From Carettochelys insculpta (lineage: Eukaryota > Chordata > Testudines > Carettochelyidae), in the NCBI RefSeq assembly GCF_033958435.1, contig NC_134141.1, forward strand, positions 97,939,001 to 98,003,000: 64,000 bases of DNA, read 5' to 3'. A program made the translations under genes and the position numbers. Position 1 is the first letter of the stretch. The number at the start of each line of letters is the position of its first letter. Under the pieces are notes generated by a model that worked only from the letters and a program-made list of their open reading frames with translations, was not told the origin of the DNA and did no database searches. Below, piece by piece: positions 1-13,049 of this stretch.

Positions 1-307
1 GCACAGGCTGAGACCCCTACTACCAGCAGGGAATTTCCCATATACCAGGGGAATTCTCTGCTAGGAATCTGTATTCATGTTGCAGCCCCATTACATCTTA
101 TGATCAGAACAAAGGGGGCAAATCTCAGTTTGAAATGTGATCAAACATAGGGAAAGGATGAGAAAGATAAGTGGGAGAGAGAAAGACAAAAAGAAACAAC
201 TCAGGAAGAAATACAGTATGACTTAATATAGTGTCATAGGAAGGAGTCATCAGGAGCTATACGAGAGGGTCACCAGATTGTGCTGTCATAGGAAGTTTTA
301 AATTCTT

Positions 308-600
308 TCAAGGGTGTGTCCACACTACAAGGGCTACAGTGGCATAGCAACTATGCACTGCAGTGCAAACATTATAGCGACAGTGTAGACACTACACACC
401 ACAGTTTTCTTTCACTATCAGTAATCTACTTCCTCAAGAGCGAGTAGCTAGTTAATACACCTCCATTGACCTAACTGCATCTTCTGTTGCAGGCCAGGAG
501 GGGAGGTTGCCATAGCTATATTGCACAGAGAGTGAACTTTTTCATAGCTGTGAGTGTATAGCTCCTGGTTGATCTAAATGTAAGCTGTATACCAGACCTG
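308..600. mobile_element. Possible MITE with 'tccacactacaagggctac' end
   Basis: The left part (gtgtccacactacaaggg) resembles the ends of other short non-autonomous DNA transposons in this window. Internal inverted matches (agtgcaaacattatagcgacagtgtagacac) are degenerate. The right end and target-site duplication are unclear. Confidence 0.35.
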
Positions 601-862
601 AACATGCAAGCAAGTTTGAAAAAATACTGTCAGTCATTTTATATTGAAGCTTAAGCTGTGGCAAAGAGCAGTACTGTGTACTCTGCCGTCAATCACCTTC
701 ACTAGAGTTTTTCAAGTTGGCTGCTTGATATTTCTGGAAGAGGGTATTATGCTTGCACCATCTGGGTCTACTTCTGTTCACAGACTTGTATACATAGTGT
801 CAATAAATGAGTTACTTTAAGAAAAATAAGTGCCTTCCACATCACTGTTTCTCCCAAAGAGG

Positions 863-1330
863 CCTCCCTGGGCCAGCCCTTCAGCACCACCCGGGCTGCA
901 GGGCATACACTGTTTGGCACTCCAGTGGTGATTTAAAAGGCCCAGGGCTTCCACTCCCAGTCACTGCCATACCTACCCCATTCCCTGCACCCTCTGTTGC
1001 AGCCCTGTGTGGGCCAAAATGTCTGAAACCATTTAATAATTAACACAGGCTCAGGGTTGCTGAAAGTCTTCACTAGATGCTGGGTGAGCTGGTTCCGCCT
1101 TCCCCCTCTCCCCTGCCCACCCAGAAGAAGCCTGCCCTGGCCAGCCCTTCAATATCACCAGGGCTGCAGATCTTTCACTGTCCAGGGCTCCAGGGGTGAT
1201 TTAAAAGGCTGAGAGCTCCCAGCCACTGCAGTACTGGCCCCTGGTGCAGCTGCACCTTTTGCACCCCACCCTCCCCTTGTTGCAGCCCTGCATAGGGAAA
1301 AATGTCTGAAGCCATTTTATAATTAACAAA
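863..1330. repeat. Two diverged direct copies of a ~195 bp repeat
   Basis: 863-1055 and 1137-1330 share the same order of blocks: gccagcccttca, gggctgcag, ggtgatttaaaagg, gttgcagccctg, aaaatgtctgaa.ccatttta and aattaac. The offset is about 274 bp. The copies differ by many substitutions and small indels, so the duplication is old. It may be part of an unidentified interspersed repeat. Confidence 0.75.
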
Positions 1331-2749
1331 CGTTATGCACTTCAATGTAGTTACTACAGGTGAAAACAAAAACTAAAATAATTGGAACACATCTAGCAGC
1401 AGTTCTACAGATTATTTTTGGCTTAGCTGAGTAACTTTTATGACTTCCTGCTGGAAGAGGGCCAAACTCTAGCATAGTTCAGCAAGTCAGAGGAACTGCA
1501 ACTGGGTAACTGCAATTTATCACAGTATCCAATGTTTTGACAGAGACCACTTCATACAAGTATACAATATACTAAAGTCTGCACAAATTGTGAGTGAAAT
1601 GCTGGGAAGGTTTGGGAAAGTCCTACTGGATCTTTCTCATTGACTCTTCTATCTTCCTACTGTGGAGTTAGAAGATGTATTTCAATTAATTACAGCTTCC
1701 CAAGATACTAGAGGTGATTTGCTTTTCTCTTGACATTTTCTATGAAATATGCTTCCTACTTCGATCCCAGGAGCGGATATGATATTAAGAAACCTCAACA
1801 TTTTACTGGACGTACAAGGGCTGAGTTTAAGGCTGCCAACTGGACACTCCAACAGGAGGGCCAAAACACCTCTCCCCACATCATTCCCCCTGTCCCGTCA
1901 CTCTGTTTCTCTCTCTTCCCTGCCCTGATGGGAAGAGCTCACTTGTAGAGGCAGGGTTGAGCACCACAGGTAGGTGGCAGCCCTGCCCAATTAGGTGCTG
2001 GTGCCAGTGATGTCCCAGCACCTCCCTCCCTCCTCCACCCGCAGAAAACTGAGCAGATGCTGTTGGGTTCTGTTTTTGACCAGACACCTGGACGCACTAC
2101 TTTTTTAGTAGTTCCTGAAAGACTGAAAGTTTCCTGCTTGGTTTCGATAACAAAAAGTGCAAGTGTGCAAATCCATTTCATTACACTATCCTGACACATG
2201 CCTAGTGTAAACTCAAGTGAGAATAAATTACGGAATGCCACAGAAATGGTCTCGGAAACTTTTGCTTCTCATTTAGCCTGGAACAATTACAGAGTGCCTA
2301 CAGCCCAGTCCTTCGACTACTCTAGTTTCTCTGATGTGAACAGAGATTAAGAAAAATGCAGCATTAACAAATAGCCCCACAATCTCAAATTATGCCACCT
2401 CCAAAAACATTAATAAAAATAACCAACTTCATCTGTTTCCATGTGATAAAAAATGATTTCTCATGAAGCATTCACTCCAGCTGCTCCTCCTCCTATATTA
2501 GGAGATATCACCAGTTAGAGGAAGGTGAGTAGACGTTATTCTCAATAATTACTGTCAACTAATCTTCCTTTAGCTGGTGATCTCTCTTAATAAAGGAAAA
2601 GCAGCATGAATTTTATTGAGGTGATGGTATTTATTACCCCTTTAATCATACCAAAAGCAGCACCCTGACTGCTCACCCTAACTTATAATGGAGAATCACT
2701 TCTTTCTTTTGCAGCAATTTCTTACATATATACCTACCTTTGTATTTCC

Positions 2750-2990
2750 AGTCCAGTGCCTCTGATGAAGTGGGTTTTACCCACAAAAAACATATGCCCT
2801 AACAAATCCATTAGGCTGGATCTGTGAAAACAATGAAGAGTCCTGCAGCACCTGAGGCTAAGGCTACACTGTAGCCGTAACTCAAAATAATGTATGTAAT
2901 TTGTGCAATGCAAATTGCACACTTTATTTTGAATTAACTTATTTTGAAGTTGGTGGCATCCACACAGCATTGAAGTTCAAAATAAGTGGC
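2750..2990. mobile_element. Penelope-like end fragment followed by a MITE fragment
   Basis: 2755-2860 contains ctgatgaagtgggttttaccc and gagtcctgcagcacct, motifs of the same Penelope-like ends found intact elsewhere in the window. From 2862, aaggctacactgtagccg and runs of attttgaa resemble the attttgaaat-rich MITE at 41155-42209. Boundaries are approximate. Confidence 0.45.
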
Positions 2991-4067
2991 TATTTCCAAG
3001 TTTCTGCTACCCCTCATACGACGAGGGGTTCTGGAACTAGAATATTGTGCTCAAAATAGTGTCAGCGTAGTCATGGCCTAGAAGTGGCGTCTGAGTATGT
3101 TTGGGTGGGGGAGAAGGAGAGATGAGGTCTGCAGAGACGTGGGCTAGGTCATCCCTTTCCCCTCCCTCTTCTCCCTTGCATATGGATGCATCGCCCCCCA
3201 GAGACCAGTGCAGGGTGGGGTGGAGGCAGCTGGAGGCCACGTCAGCCTGCAGAGCACTGCCCCACTCCCAACAGACTGGAGGATGGGGCAGCCACTACCC
3301 CAAGCAAAGACCCCCCTGGAGAAGCTGCATGCTTGGGGGGGCAGCAGCAGGCTGAGGGCTGCCCTCAGTGTGCTGCAGTCTCAGGGGGAGGGGCTGCAGG
3401 AGGCCACCCTGCAGAGCCCCAGCCCCCACCTGACAAGCACACAGCTTCAGATTCCTCCCTCTCAGGGGGAGTCACTGGATGGGGAGCACAGCCCTGAGAG
3501 GAACTGCCACCGGAGCAGAATCACCCTCATGCCATGGGGGGGCAGTATTCACCCCCACCTCCCAGCTCGCTGCCCGTAGAGCCCTGCCCTAACTTCTGCA
3601 CCTCCCACCTGTCATGACTTCTGCAGTGCCAACCCATCTCGAACCCCCCCTTGAGACCCCACCCTCTCTCTGCCCCAGGTCACTCACCCCTGTCCCTCAT
3701 CCCAGCCTTCATTTTTCTTCATTTTTGAAAAATGCCAGCAGCATTTATATTTTTCATTTATTTTCAGAAAATGACTTCAGTTAAAGAGCTGAGCAGCACT
3801 GGCTACCTCTGCTCGTGTAACATAAAGACGCTCCAGAGTGCCTTACTATGCCACTCCTTTGTTGACTAACTTGAAACACTGCCCACAATTCCTGCAAACC
3901 ATTTACAGATAAGAGCTTAAAAAAAAAAATCACTCCACACCTGCTTACTGAAATGTTGAGGATATTGAGCAACTTCCTTTGTTAAATACTTACCATTATG
4001 TTTGTCTTGAAATTGGAACTGCAAGTATCTCAGTACAAACAATGAAACATTACCCAAATTCTCTGTA

Positions 4068-4404
4068 CAGTAGACCTCCGACTTACGCGTGGGTTGCGTT
4101 CCCACAACCCCCGCATAAGTCAAATTTCTCTCACAACTCAGGGGAGCCAAGAAAATGATGAGGGCACCAGACTTGGCCAGTTTCCTGGCTCCACAGAGTG
4201 AAGAGGAGCTAGGGACTGGGCAGCAGCCTGGCTCCCAGCTCCCCACCGCTTGCAGAGCCAGGAAACTGACTGGGCAGCTGCCCCGTGTCAGTTTCCCCGG
4301 TCCTGTCAGGGGTGGCAGCTGAGCTGGTTAATTTCCCCGCTTTTCTGAGTGAGGTTAACCCATGATATGCACATCTCGAGTGTGCATATCTCAGGGGTCT
4401 ACTG
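4068..4404. mobile_element. Tigger-like (Tc1/mariner superfamily) MITE with TA target site
   Basis: 337 bp bounded by near-matching inverted ends: CAGTAGACCTCCGA on the left and, on the reverse strand, CAGTAGACCCCTGAGA on the right. TA dinucleotides lie directly outside both ends (4066-4067, 4405-4406), the Tc1/mariner target-site signature. It has no coding capacity. Two other TA-flanked elements in the window (21565-22956, 61377-62024) have broadly similar ends. Confidence 0.85.
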
Positions 4405-4579
4405 TAAACCTTATACATGTTATTTTGTTATGTTTTAGCACAAACTACACTATGAACAATACCATGTTACACTTAAGCCTGCTCAAAGAGAAGTTCAGGA
4501 AGGGAACTATTTTTCCCCATCTTTCTTTGTTTATAATAGCCAAAGCATATTTGACAGTGATGTACAATTTCAGGATATA

Positions 4580-4690
4580 ACAATTTACTAAAGATTCGGC
4601 CCTGTACTCAAGCATCTGCCTAATTTTAATCATGCAAGTAGCCTCACTGAAGTCAACGGAACCACTCAGGATCTTAAAGTTGGGTATGTC
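4580..4690. repeat. Old interspersed repeat fragment
   Basis: Contains ggccctgtactcaagcat, cctcactgaagtcaacgg and aaccactcaggatcttaaag, resembling a widespread sauropsid repeat with 'cactgaagtcaatgggactactca' text. Similar fragments occur at about 6125-6190 and 50670-50760. The family is not assigned. Confidence 0.4.
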
Positions 4691-7600
4691 TCTTACTGAA
4701 GAAAAGCCTTAATAGATTCTACAATTAAAGTGTGGCACTTGTCCCAACATACTTCCTGAATCAGAGGCACACAGAAGTCTCTCGCAAGTTCCTTGTTTAT
4801 GATTGCCTGTATGCATCCATGAGTTCTTCCTCAGTCTTATTTGGGTTGCATTTTGTCTACTCTCTGTCACCCAAATTAAAACACCGATTCACAGGACAGT
4901 CTATATTGAGTTAAAGAAAAAAGTCATAGGACCAGACACTCCACTGGTGAAAATTGTCCTGTCTCCATTTCAAGTTTTGTGTCATCAGTATAGTGAACAT
5001 CCCAAGCTAAATGTCTATATTATACCCCTTGCTGGTGTTACATATATAGTGTTTGGCAGGAAGGTTTAGTGGAACCCTGTCATTTCCCTGTCCCCAAACT
5101 TGAAATCCTTCATGGAAAATGAGCGAGTGCCTGCAAACATCCTCTGAATCTCAGCCTCCAGGAGTGGCTGTGCAGCTCTTTCCATGACATCAGGAAATGC
5201 AGCCTCTATGGGCAATTGGTCATTCTCAAGGACCATTCATTATTGTCTATTGCACTAGTGAGTAACCCAGGCTAGTGAGTGGGCTCCATGAATAGCTCTC
5301 CTTCATCTCCATGGGCTGCAAGATTGTTGTAACCAAGCCAGTCACTCAGGATCGGGCAGTTTGTCTAACTGCGCTTGTGTACCTAGAAATTGTTGGGTAT
5401 GCCAGCTGAAATGTAGCAGTGCTTTGACTGGACGTAGTGGGAGCACACAGCTCTCACAGTCAGCGCACTGTGCAATCGGCATGCATCTCACTTCACGTGC
5501 CCTTCCTTTACGTGTGTGCCACTTTTGTGATGCTGTCCGGGGGAAAAAAACATGGATGGAAACCAGCTGAATCTGGCAACCCTTCTCATGGGAAACAGTC
5601 AACAATGTGTCTTGCAGGCCACACACAGAACCCAGATGGGCCATGTGTGGCCCAAAGTTGGTTACCAGCCCACCTCCCCTACAGCTGCCCCAACACACCT
5701 TGTTATTTAATATGTGACATTTCTTTCTAACGATGTAAAAGTTGCTGAACATGGAAAGGTGAACAAGTGGACAGCATGAGGCAGAGAAATGGCAAGAGGT
5801 GGTTGTCCATTGATTTGAATGGGTCTAAAGAATGCATAAAAATTAATCTACATAGCCCTGCAGATGCCATTGATCTACCCTAAATACTCCACAACAGCCC
5901 TCAAAGAGCTCATCTCTTTATTCTATTTCTTTGCCTAAATAGTTCCCCTTTTAGCTTGGAGTACTTCTGACCCAGAATTTGAATCCTTATTGAAAAAGTA
6001 TAGCTCTTCAGGAGAAAACCAAAACAAATCCCGTCCTTTGTTGTGGAGCAGGTTAATTCCTCTGCCAAGGATTGCAATTGCTCACTCTGTTAAATGCTTA
6101 AATAATTTTAAAACTTATCAACAAAACTTCCGGCCTGATTTTGCAGAAAGGCAAAGCATACACAGCTCCTGCTGGCTTTACTGGGTGTAGTGGAATTTGT
6201 CACCCCAAAAATATAAGATTGCATAGAATGTTCCATCGTATAACTTTCAAATGATGTGTATATATAATGGATGTGTGTGTGTATACTTTAAGTACAGACA
6301 GACTGCCATTTGTCCAGTGTTGCATGGTGTTATTTGTTCACATTAATTTCACTTCATTCCTCTTCTCCAGCGTTACGGGTGGGTGTTCTACACAAAGAGG
6401 CTTGTTCAAACAATTATTAATATACTCAAGTGCCACTCCTTACCTTCGAGGCTTGTAAACAAAGATCATTCTGTTATGTTTTTTTTTTTTTGTAGAAACC
6501 AAAACTTAAGCTTGAGAAGCTTATCTAGTGTCCTTGGCTCATCTGAATGGGAACCCACAGCTAGTTTAGTCACACAAAACCAAGTTTATCTTGCTCTTTG
6601 TTTCTCTCACTTTATGAGGCCGGAAATCCTAAATCAAGTAGGAAACATGGTAAGTGTGAAGAAACTTTAAAACTGCTGGTGAAAATGTCCTAAAACAACC
6701 AGACAGCGTGTGCTGGTATGCAACTGCATGAAGCATTCTGATCAGAATCCAGCTTGTGTCCTGTCTGCATTTTGACACAGTAACCATGGAAATGGGAATG
6801 AGCCTGCCCAAAGCCTAACAAAGGAAACTTAAATGAAAATGACAGCACTGGCTTGTGAACATCCAAAACTTCTACCCAGTGCTAATCACTTAGTTTACTC
6901 TGTTAAAAATATATAAACCCCCATGTATTTCACTATCTCGAAAGTCCAGTATTTTAGGCCCATTTAACTGTTTGGACATTTACTTCGCTGCTCTCTCAAA
7001 CACCTATTTATCTGAAGTTTAAGTGTAAAATATGTTCTTTTATTTAAAATGACTGCCAATGAAAAATGTAATGGATATTGACTAGCGGTCAAGAAATAAG
7101 TTAAACTGTGAGGAGTATTTGATTATTTAGTGTTCTGATCATATGAAATACCAAGACTTCTACTGAATCTTAAAAAATAAATTCATATTGGAAAATGTCT
7201 CATGACCAGATATTTCTAGTGCAACATAGCATTAAATCTAAAGTGTAAGTCAATGAATCCCATATTTATATATTTCCAAATTATGTAGAAATAAACATTC
7301 ATATTTTGCTTACAATTAATTCATTGCATACTTTCTAAAACTATTTTACTTTTTATTATTAATTTAACTGTTATTAATTTAATTTGTAAAATATAGGTCT
7401 TATGTAAGTCATTGTGAAAGAAGAGATACTGAAATGTATAATACTGTAAAGAACAAAATCTCTTAAGAAATAACTTTTAATAAATGCTTTTACTAACACA
7501 TAGGAATCAAAGACAGGTAAAATCAGTGGCAACTTTGGTTTCACAAAGATTCATACTCTTACTTTAATAACCCAATCCTCATAGTTTAGAATGGGAGGAA

Positions 7601-7969
7601 TTTGCAAAAACAGTTCTACCTTTAGCCAATTCTAGTTAATACTGCACACCCAGAGCTCCACTAAAAAACAAAGGAACACTAGGTTTGCAAAGTCTCATAT
7701 TCCTCAATTAAGGTTGTCTGTGCAACCCTAGTTCAGCTGCTTTGTGCACATGCATTATGATATGGCCTTTAAATACATGATCACATACTACTTTTTCCAC
7801 AGGGACCCCAACTCATTTCATGCACACAATGGACAGCGTTCATAAAACATGTTGCTTTCTCTCCATTATTCAACATGTAGCCCTGTTCCTTATTTACTTC
7901 ACATTAACCAAACCTCACTCTAAAAAGAGAATTATTAATTTCTTTATGGGTTCAGATATGGCGCTCATC

Positions 7970-8130
7970 GCAGTGGTACTGGATTTGTGATTCATACATA
8001 TGAATTACTAGTAATTTATTTTCACAACATCCTTAGGAGATGAGGAGCGTTTATTATTGCCATCCTACAGATGGAAAACTGAGGCACAAATAAAGGTCAA
8101 AAGCAACCGTCTATTTCTGTTCCCTTGTTC
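7970..8130 (+). mobile_element. MIR-type (CORE-SINE) relic
   Basis: The segment around 8020-8095 has the MIR core in order: ttcacaacatccttagg, agatgagg, then ttattattgcc and cagatggaaaactgaggc. This is an ancient tRNA-derived SINE family shared by amniotes. Boundaries are approximate. Confidence 0.7.
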
Positions 8131-10914
8131 TATCTGAGTTCTGGACAGAGTTACCCCTTGTGGTGTCCTCTGACTTCTTAGAGGTCTTTGCAGAGCAGTG
8201 GAGCCCGTTCCAGTTACCCGGTTTTCACCCTATATGGCTTTCATTTCCATTCCTGTTGTTCTCATTTGTTGTCCCAGTGTACACGTGCAGCTCAGAGTCA
8301 TTGGCATCTCACCCTCAGATAACAGGAAGAGCCTTTTAGCTACAATGGGCTTAGGCCTACCATCTCCAAGCAACCACAACAGATACACACCTTCCAATTC
8401 TTGGGACAAATGAGGCAAGAGTCCCAAACACAACAGTCTCCTTCACTATAACATCCCCTAAAAGGGGATTTCAGAGAAGAATGGTGAGACCCAGAAATCT
8501 TGGGCTCTGTTCGAGGCTCTGGAAAAACTCACATGCTCCAGTGAGCACAGGCTCTTCTGGCCCCGCTCATCCAACCTGTCCTTCTTCCAGTCTGCTCTGC
8601 CCCCACTTCTGATGCCTCATCCCAGTGCCATTTTTCTCACCTACTCTTCAGATATCTCATCCTAGTCCCCAGTTTCAATCATGGCTCTACCATCAGTGCC
8701 AGGCTCCGTTTCCTTCGTCAACCATTCCCAATTCCCTATCAATCTCCAAATCCCTTGTAACCAGTTGCCTTTTCCAGCAATTCCCAATTTCTACCTCCTG
8801 GACAGATCCTCATTCCTCATCTGATGGGTTTCTCTTTCCTCACTGGACTCCAATCATCTACTTCTCATAGACCCCTTCTGGGCCATTCCAATCAGACAGC
8901 TTTATCTTCCACACTGACTGGGCCATCTGGGAGGTGAAGAGGGTGGGGGAATCGTTGAGACCACAGGGGAGACAGTTTCCTTGCTCTCTGTTTAGGCGCA
9001 AGCCTGCCAGAAGCACAGCTGCAGCATCACACAGCTACACCTGCTGTGTCCTGGGCTGGAGTATGGTCAGTTAGGAAACAACCTTCGGGAAATGTATCTG
9101 CCAAAGTAGGTCTGTACTGAGCAGGGGAAGATTAACGTTTTGTGGGGCCACCAGGCCAGAACAAATGAGGGTTCCCAGTGCTCTTGCTGGGGAAACAGCA
9201 TTGCAGCAGGACAGCTTGCCCTGTGGATTAAATTTCCCAAAAACTTAAACCAGATGCAGACATCCAGCATGGAAAATTTCAGCCCAAACAGTTACAGTTT
9301 GGCAAAGTTATAAGCCACTAAAACCAGAATCTTATAACAGAAAGTGCCAGGGGCTCTAAGAAGAGGCAGTACTGCCAAACTCTGCCTATAGCAAATTATT
9401 CATTTCTGATAAACTAAAAAACAACCCACTACTGTCAACCAAATATAGGTATTCTGCTAAAATATAATGAAGGCAGTAGTTTGGCATACAATCAGATATC
9501 CCTTTAGGTATTAACTTTTTATACGTATTATTGGTGCTAGAAGTTTTGTCCCAAGATAGAGTGAAGTGGAGGAGACTTGTAGATGACCTATGCTCCATCC
9601 AGAGTACAAGGGTTTTAGTCAAGTCAAGTCACTTGTACTGCAGCACCCACAATGTGCTATCTACTTTCTAAACATAAAATTCACCAACCACAGTAAACAT
9701 AACCTAGCCTAGCTTTCAGAAAAAGATTAAAAAACCCAACAACAACTAGCGAGAACATCTGTAGTCTCAAATTACCAGAGAGAGGTGGAACTGATCATGT
9801 AGAAAATAAAGCATATACATAAGCCAGCACAAACCAAATCCACAGCACTTTCACTGGGAGTGTTTTCCAGCCATTTTGTGGTATGATCCATTGAAAACAT
9901 CTAGATATCTGACTGAATGCAACAGCATTGTAATGGTTCCTCCATTCTTCCCTCCAAATAAGTGAGTCCGCACTAAATTTAGGACTGCACAGAAGATTAT
10001 TGATTTAAATGGAACTATCCAAATATGAGATAAGTGAGCTTAATCTGTACCTGGGTAATTCTTCTATCACATGTACATCTTGAAAAGCTAGTTTCTTTCC
10101 CCAAAAGAAGTTGGTCTACTCAAAATTATTACCTCACCCACCTTGTCGCTCAGCTACACTAGCATAAACTGAGAGCTGCCTCCTTAAAGACTGTGCAGTT
10201 ATCCTGCATTTACATCAGTTTGACTGGGAGAAGAATAAGGGTCTTTGGCCTTATATCACTTAAGTCAAGCAAGAGTCTGACTAAATCAGTGGCTGTTTTG
10301 CTACTGAGTTCAGGGGGAGCAGGACGAGGACCTAGGAAAGTAACAGTTCAGCAGTTACTTGAGCTTTTAGCCCTCAGAATAAATCTCAAACTGAAATCAC
10401 AGCAGATTTGAACCATAGGAATTGATATTTTGCTTAGGCAACATGTATAATTTAATATACACATGGACGCATCCCCTTACATACAGCTTTTATTGTTAGG
10501 GGGAACCTGCTCATAGAATTAGTTCTCATTCACCCCCTTAAACACCGTTCTTCAGAATGCCTTTCCCTGTCTCAGATCTTTTACTCTGTGAATTAGTGGA
10601 CGTATTTATCCCCCTGGTATGCAGTCACTGTGACCAGGAGAATAAAGGATGGATTAGACAAAAATGCAGAGTGGGCGTTTCACACTTTGATGGCTTAAGA
10701 GGTTCTTTCATTATAATATTACTGGTTGCCTGTACCATAAATCTCACCACAGGTTAACATGTTTGTTTCTGACTCACACCCTCCAGTCACACATTCCACC
10801 ACTTTTCCCAGAACAAGTTGGAACACCTCACAAGTAAAATCTTGCTTTTGGTTGCTCTTCTTCAGCAGACTGGGTAAACAGAGATACATGGAAGTAGTAA
10901 TATTTAAACCTAAA

Positions 10915-11163
10915 GGCTCCGTCTACACTAGAGGGTTTTGTAGACAAAACTCATGGAGCATTTACACACAAAATGCATTTTGTTGACAGAAGCTGTTGAC
11001 AAAAAAGCTGTGTAGATGCTCTGGTGGACCCTTTTGTAGACAGAGCGGATCAAAAGACCAATCAGCTTTTACGTGTAGACAGGATCTGTTGTCAGAAGTT
11101 TTGTTGGAACATCTCTTCCAACAGTAACGTCTGTAGAGAGAAGCATCTAGTGTAGACGTAGCC
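10915..11163. mobile_element. MITE, family with gttgacagaa internal repeats
   Basis: Inverted ends ggctccgtctacactagagg (left) and its near-complement ctagtgtagacgtagcc (right). The element is flanked by AAA on both sides (10912-10914, 11164-11166), a 3-bp duplication as for PIF/Harbinger. Internally, tagacaaaac, gttgacag and tgttgtcagaag recur in both orientations. It is non-coding. 38193-38619 is a second copy of the family. Confidence 0.8.
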
Positions 11164-11772
11164 AAAGTGTTTGGGAGGAATTTTACGAGAACTGAAAATC
11201 ATGAATTATAATTTCCCATGTAAATATACATAACAGTTACACAGTCATCCAAGAACAAGAAGAGGATGTTCACATTTTGCTGTCCTAAGGATTCAGCACC
11301 ACTGGGTGGAAAAAGAGTCGAGGGAAGTGAAAATCTTAAAAAAAAAAAAAAAAAGAATCCACAAGAAAGAACATCATGCCCCCACTTAAAATGGCTTAAA
11401 GTGGAACACTGACGCAGGAAACTTACAACATGACCTGTTACAGAGCAAATTTAACTGGATGCTAACCAGTTTCTCTAGGACATCTTGAAAAACAAAGATT
11501 TGTGACACTTGCGTAAGGCAAACATCTCTTGGATATAGTTTACCAGTAGTTTATAAATCGGTTTCCAGTCCCTTAGTGTAGTTATATAAAGAAGAGGCTG
11601 AAGGAATGGACAGTTCCCCTTTCTTTAGTATTTACCTTTCCAGCCCTGATTAGGAGTCTGTGTTATCCCCTTTCACAGTACAGATGCCACAACACTTTAT
11701 CCTCAGAGGGCAGCCAAGGGAAAGTAACTGAGAAGGAGCTCAGAGTACACTGGAGCCTGGGCAGGGGGGAGG

Positions 11773-12597
11773 GTGATCAAAAGTAGCCAATATGGATTCA
11801 CCAGGGGCAAGTCCTGCCTGACCAATCTGATTAGCTTCTATGATGAGGTAACAAGCTCGGTGGACATGGGGAAGTCAGTGGATGTGATATACCTTGACTT
11901 CAGCAAGGCTTTTGATATGGTCTCCCACAACATTCTTGTCCATAAGTTAAGGAAATATGGATTCGATCCTTGGACTATGAGATGGATAGAAAGCTGGCTT
12001 GATGGTTGGGCCCAACAGGTAGTGGTCAATAGCTCAATATCTGGATGGCAGTCTGTTTCAAGCAGAGTGCCGCAAGGCTCAGTTCTGGGGCCGGTGTTAT
12101 TCAACATCTTTATTAATGACCTGGATGAGGGACTGGATTGCACCCTAAGCAAGTTCGTGGATGACACAAAACTAGGGGAAGAGGTAGATACGTTGGAGGG
12201 TAGAAAGAAAATCCAGAGGGACCTGGATAAATTGGAGGATTGGGCCAAAAGAAATCTGATGCGGTTCAATAAGGAGAAGTGTAGAGTCCTGCACCTGGGG
12301 CGGAAGAATCCCAAACATTGTTACAGGCTGGGGACTGACTGGCTCAGCAGCAGTACGATGGAAAAGGACCTAGGGGTTATGGTGGATGAAAGGCTGGATA
12401 TGAGTAAACAGTGTGCCCTTGTAGCCAAGAAGGCTAACGGCATACTGGGGTGCATTAGGAGGAGCATTTCAAGCAGACCTAGAGAAGCAGTTATTCCTCT
12501 TTATTCGGCACTGGTGAGGCCACATCTGGAATATTGTGTCCAGTTTTGGGCCCCCCAGTATAAAAAGGATGTGGATTTGCTGGAGCAGGTTCAGTGA
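11773..12597 (+). pseudogene. CR1 reverse transcriptase, C-terminal part
   Basis: A 274-codon open frame of CR1 ORF2 with no start of its own; the first Met is incidental. Visible blocks are [12 protein letters not shown] near residues 37-48 (first catalytic Asp), [23 protein letters not shown] (active-site box, FADD in most CR1 copies), then the [20 protein letters not shown] thumb region. After a stop at 12595-12597 homology continues in the same frame set through [12 protein letters not shown] and LPREVVDSPSLEVFKSRLDK to about 12957. It cannot be functional because the endonuclease and N-terminal RT are missing. Confidence 0.9.
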
Positions 12598-13034
12598 AGG
12601 GAAACAAAAATGATTATGGGACTGGAGCACAAGACCTATGAGGACAGGATGAGGGATTTGGGCTTGTTTAGTTTACAGAAGAGAAGACTTAGAGGTGATT
12701 TAATAGCAGCCTTCAACTTCCTGAAGGGGAGCTCTAAAAAGTAGGGTGAGAAACTGTTCTCAGTGGTGTCAGATGGCAGAACAAGGAGTAATGGTCGGAA
12801 GTGGAAGAGGGAAAGGTGTAGGTTAGATATTAGGAAAAACTACGTCACCAGGCGGGTGGTGAAGCACTGGGATGCGTTGCCTAGAGAGGTGGTGGATTCT
12901 CCATCCCTTGAGGTTTTTAAGTCCCGGCTGGACAAGGTCCTGCCTTGGATGACTTAGTGGGGGTTGATCCTGCTTGAAGCAGGGGGCTGGACTAGATGAC
13001 CTCCTGAGGTCCCTTCCAGCCCTGTGATTCTGTG
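11775..13034 (+). mobile_element. CR1 LINE, 5'-truncated, with intact 3' end
   Basis: The 3' part of a chicken-repeat-1 type LINE. It starts within the reverse transcriptase and ends with the CR1 3' tail, where actagatgacctcctgagg and cccttccagccct lead into the terminal gtgattctgtg (CR1 elements end in short ATTCTRTG-like repeats instead of poly-A). It lies 360 bp from the ITGA2 exon 1 donor, inside intron 1. It keeps a 274-codon open frame, so it is fairly young. Confidence 0.93.
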
Positions 13035-13049
13035 GGCTGGGTTCGTGGC

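Noticed and set aside
3100..3680. Possible small gene in the GC-rich patch (123-codon frame from 3208)
   Set aside because: Overlapping frames on the same and opposite strands, no domain, no splice or promoter context; left as unassigned GC-rich sequence.
5330..5720. hAT (Charlie-like) element end around gccatgtgtggcccaaagtt
   Set aside because: A single short resemblance (tgtggcccaaagttggttac) without an opposite end or an 8-bp target duplication; not enough to call.
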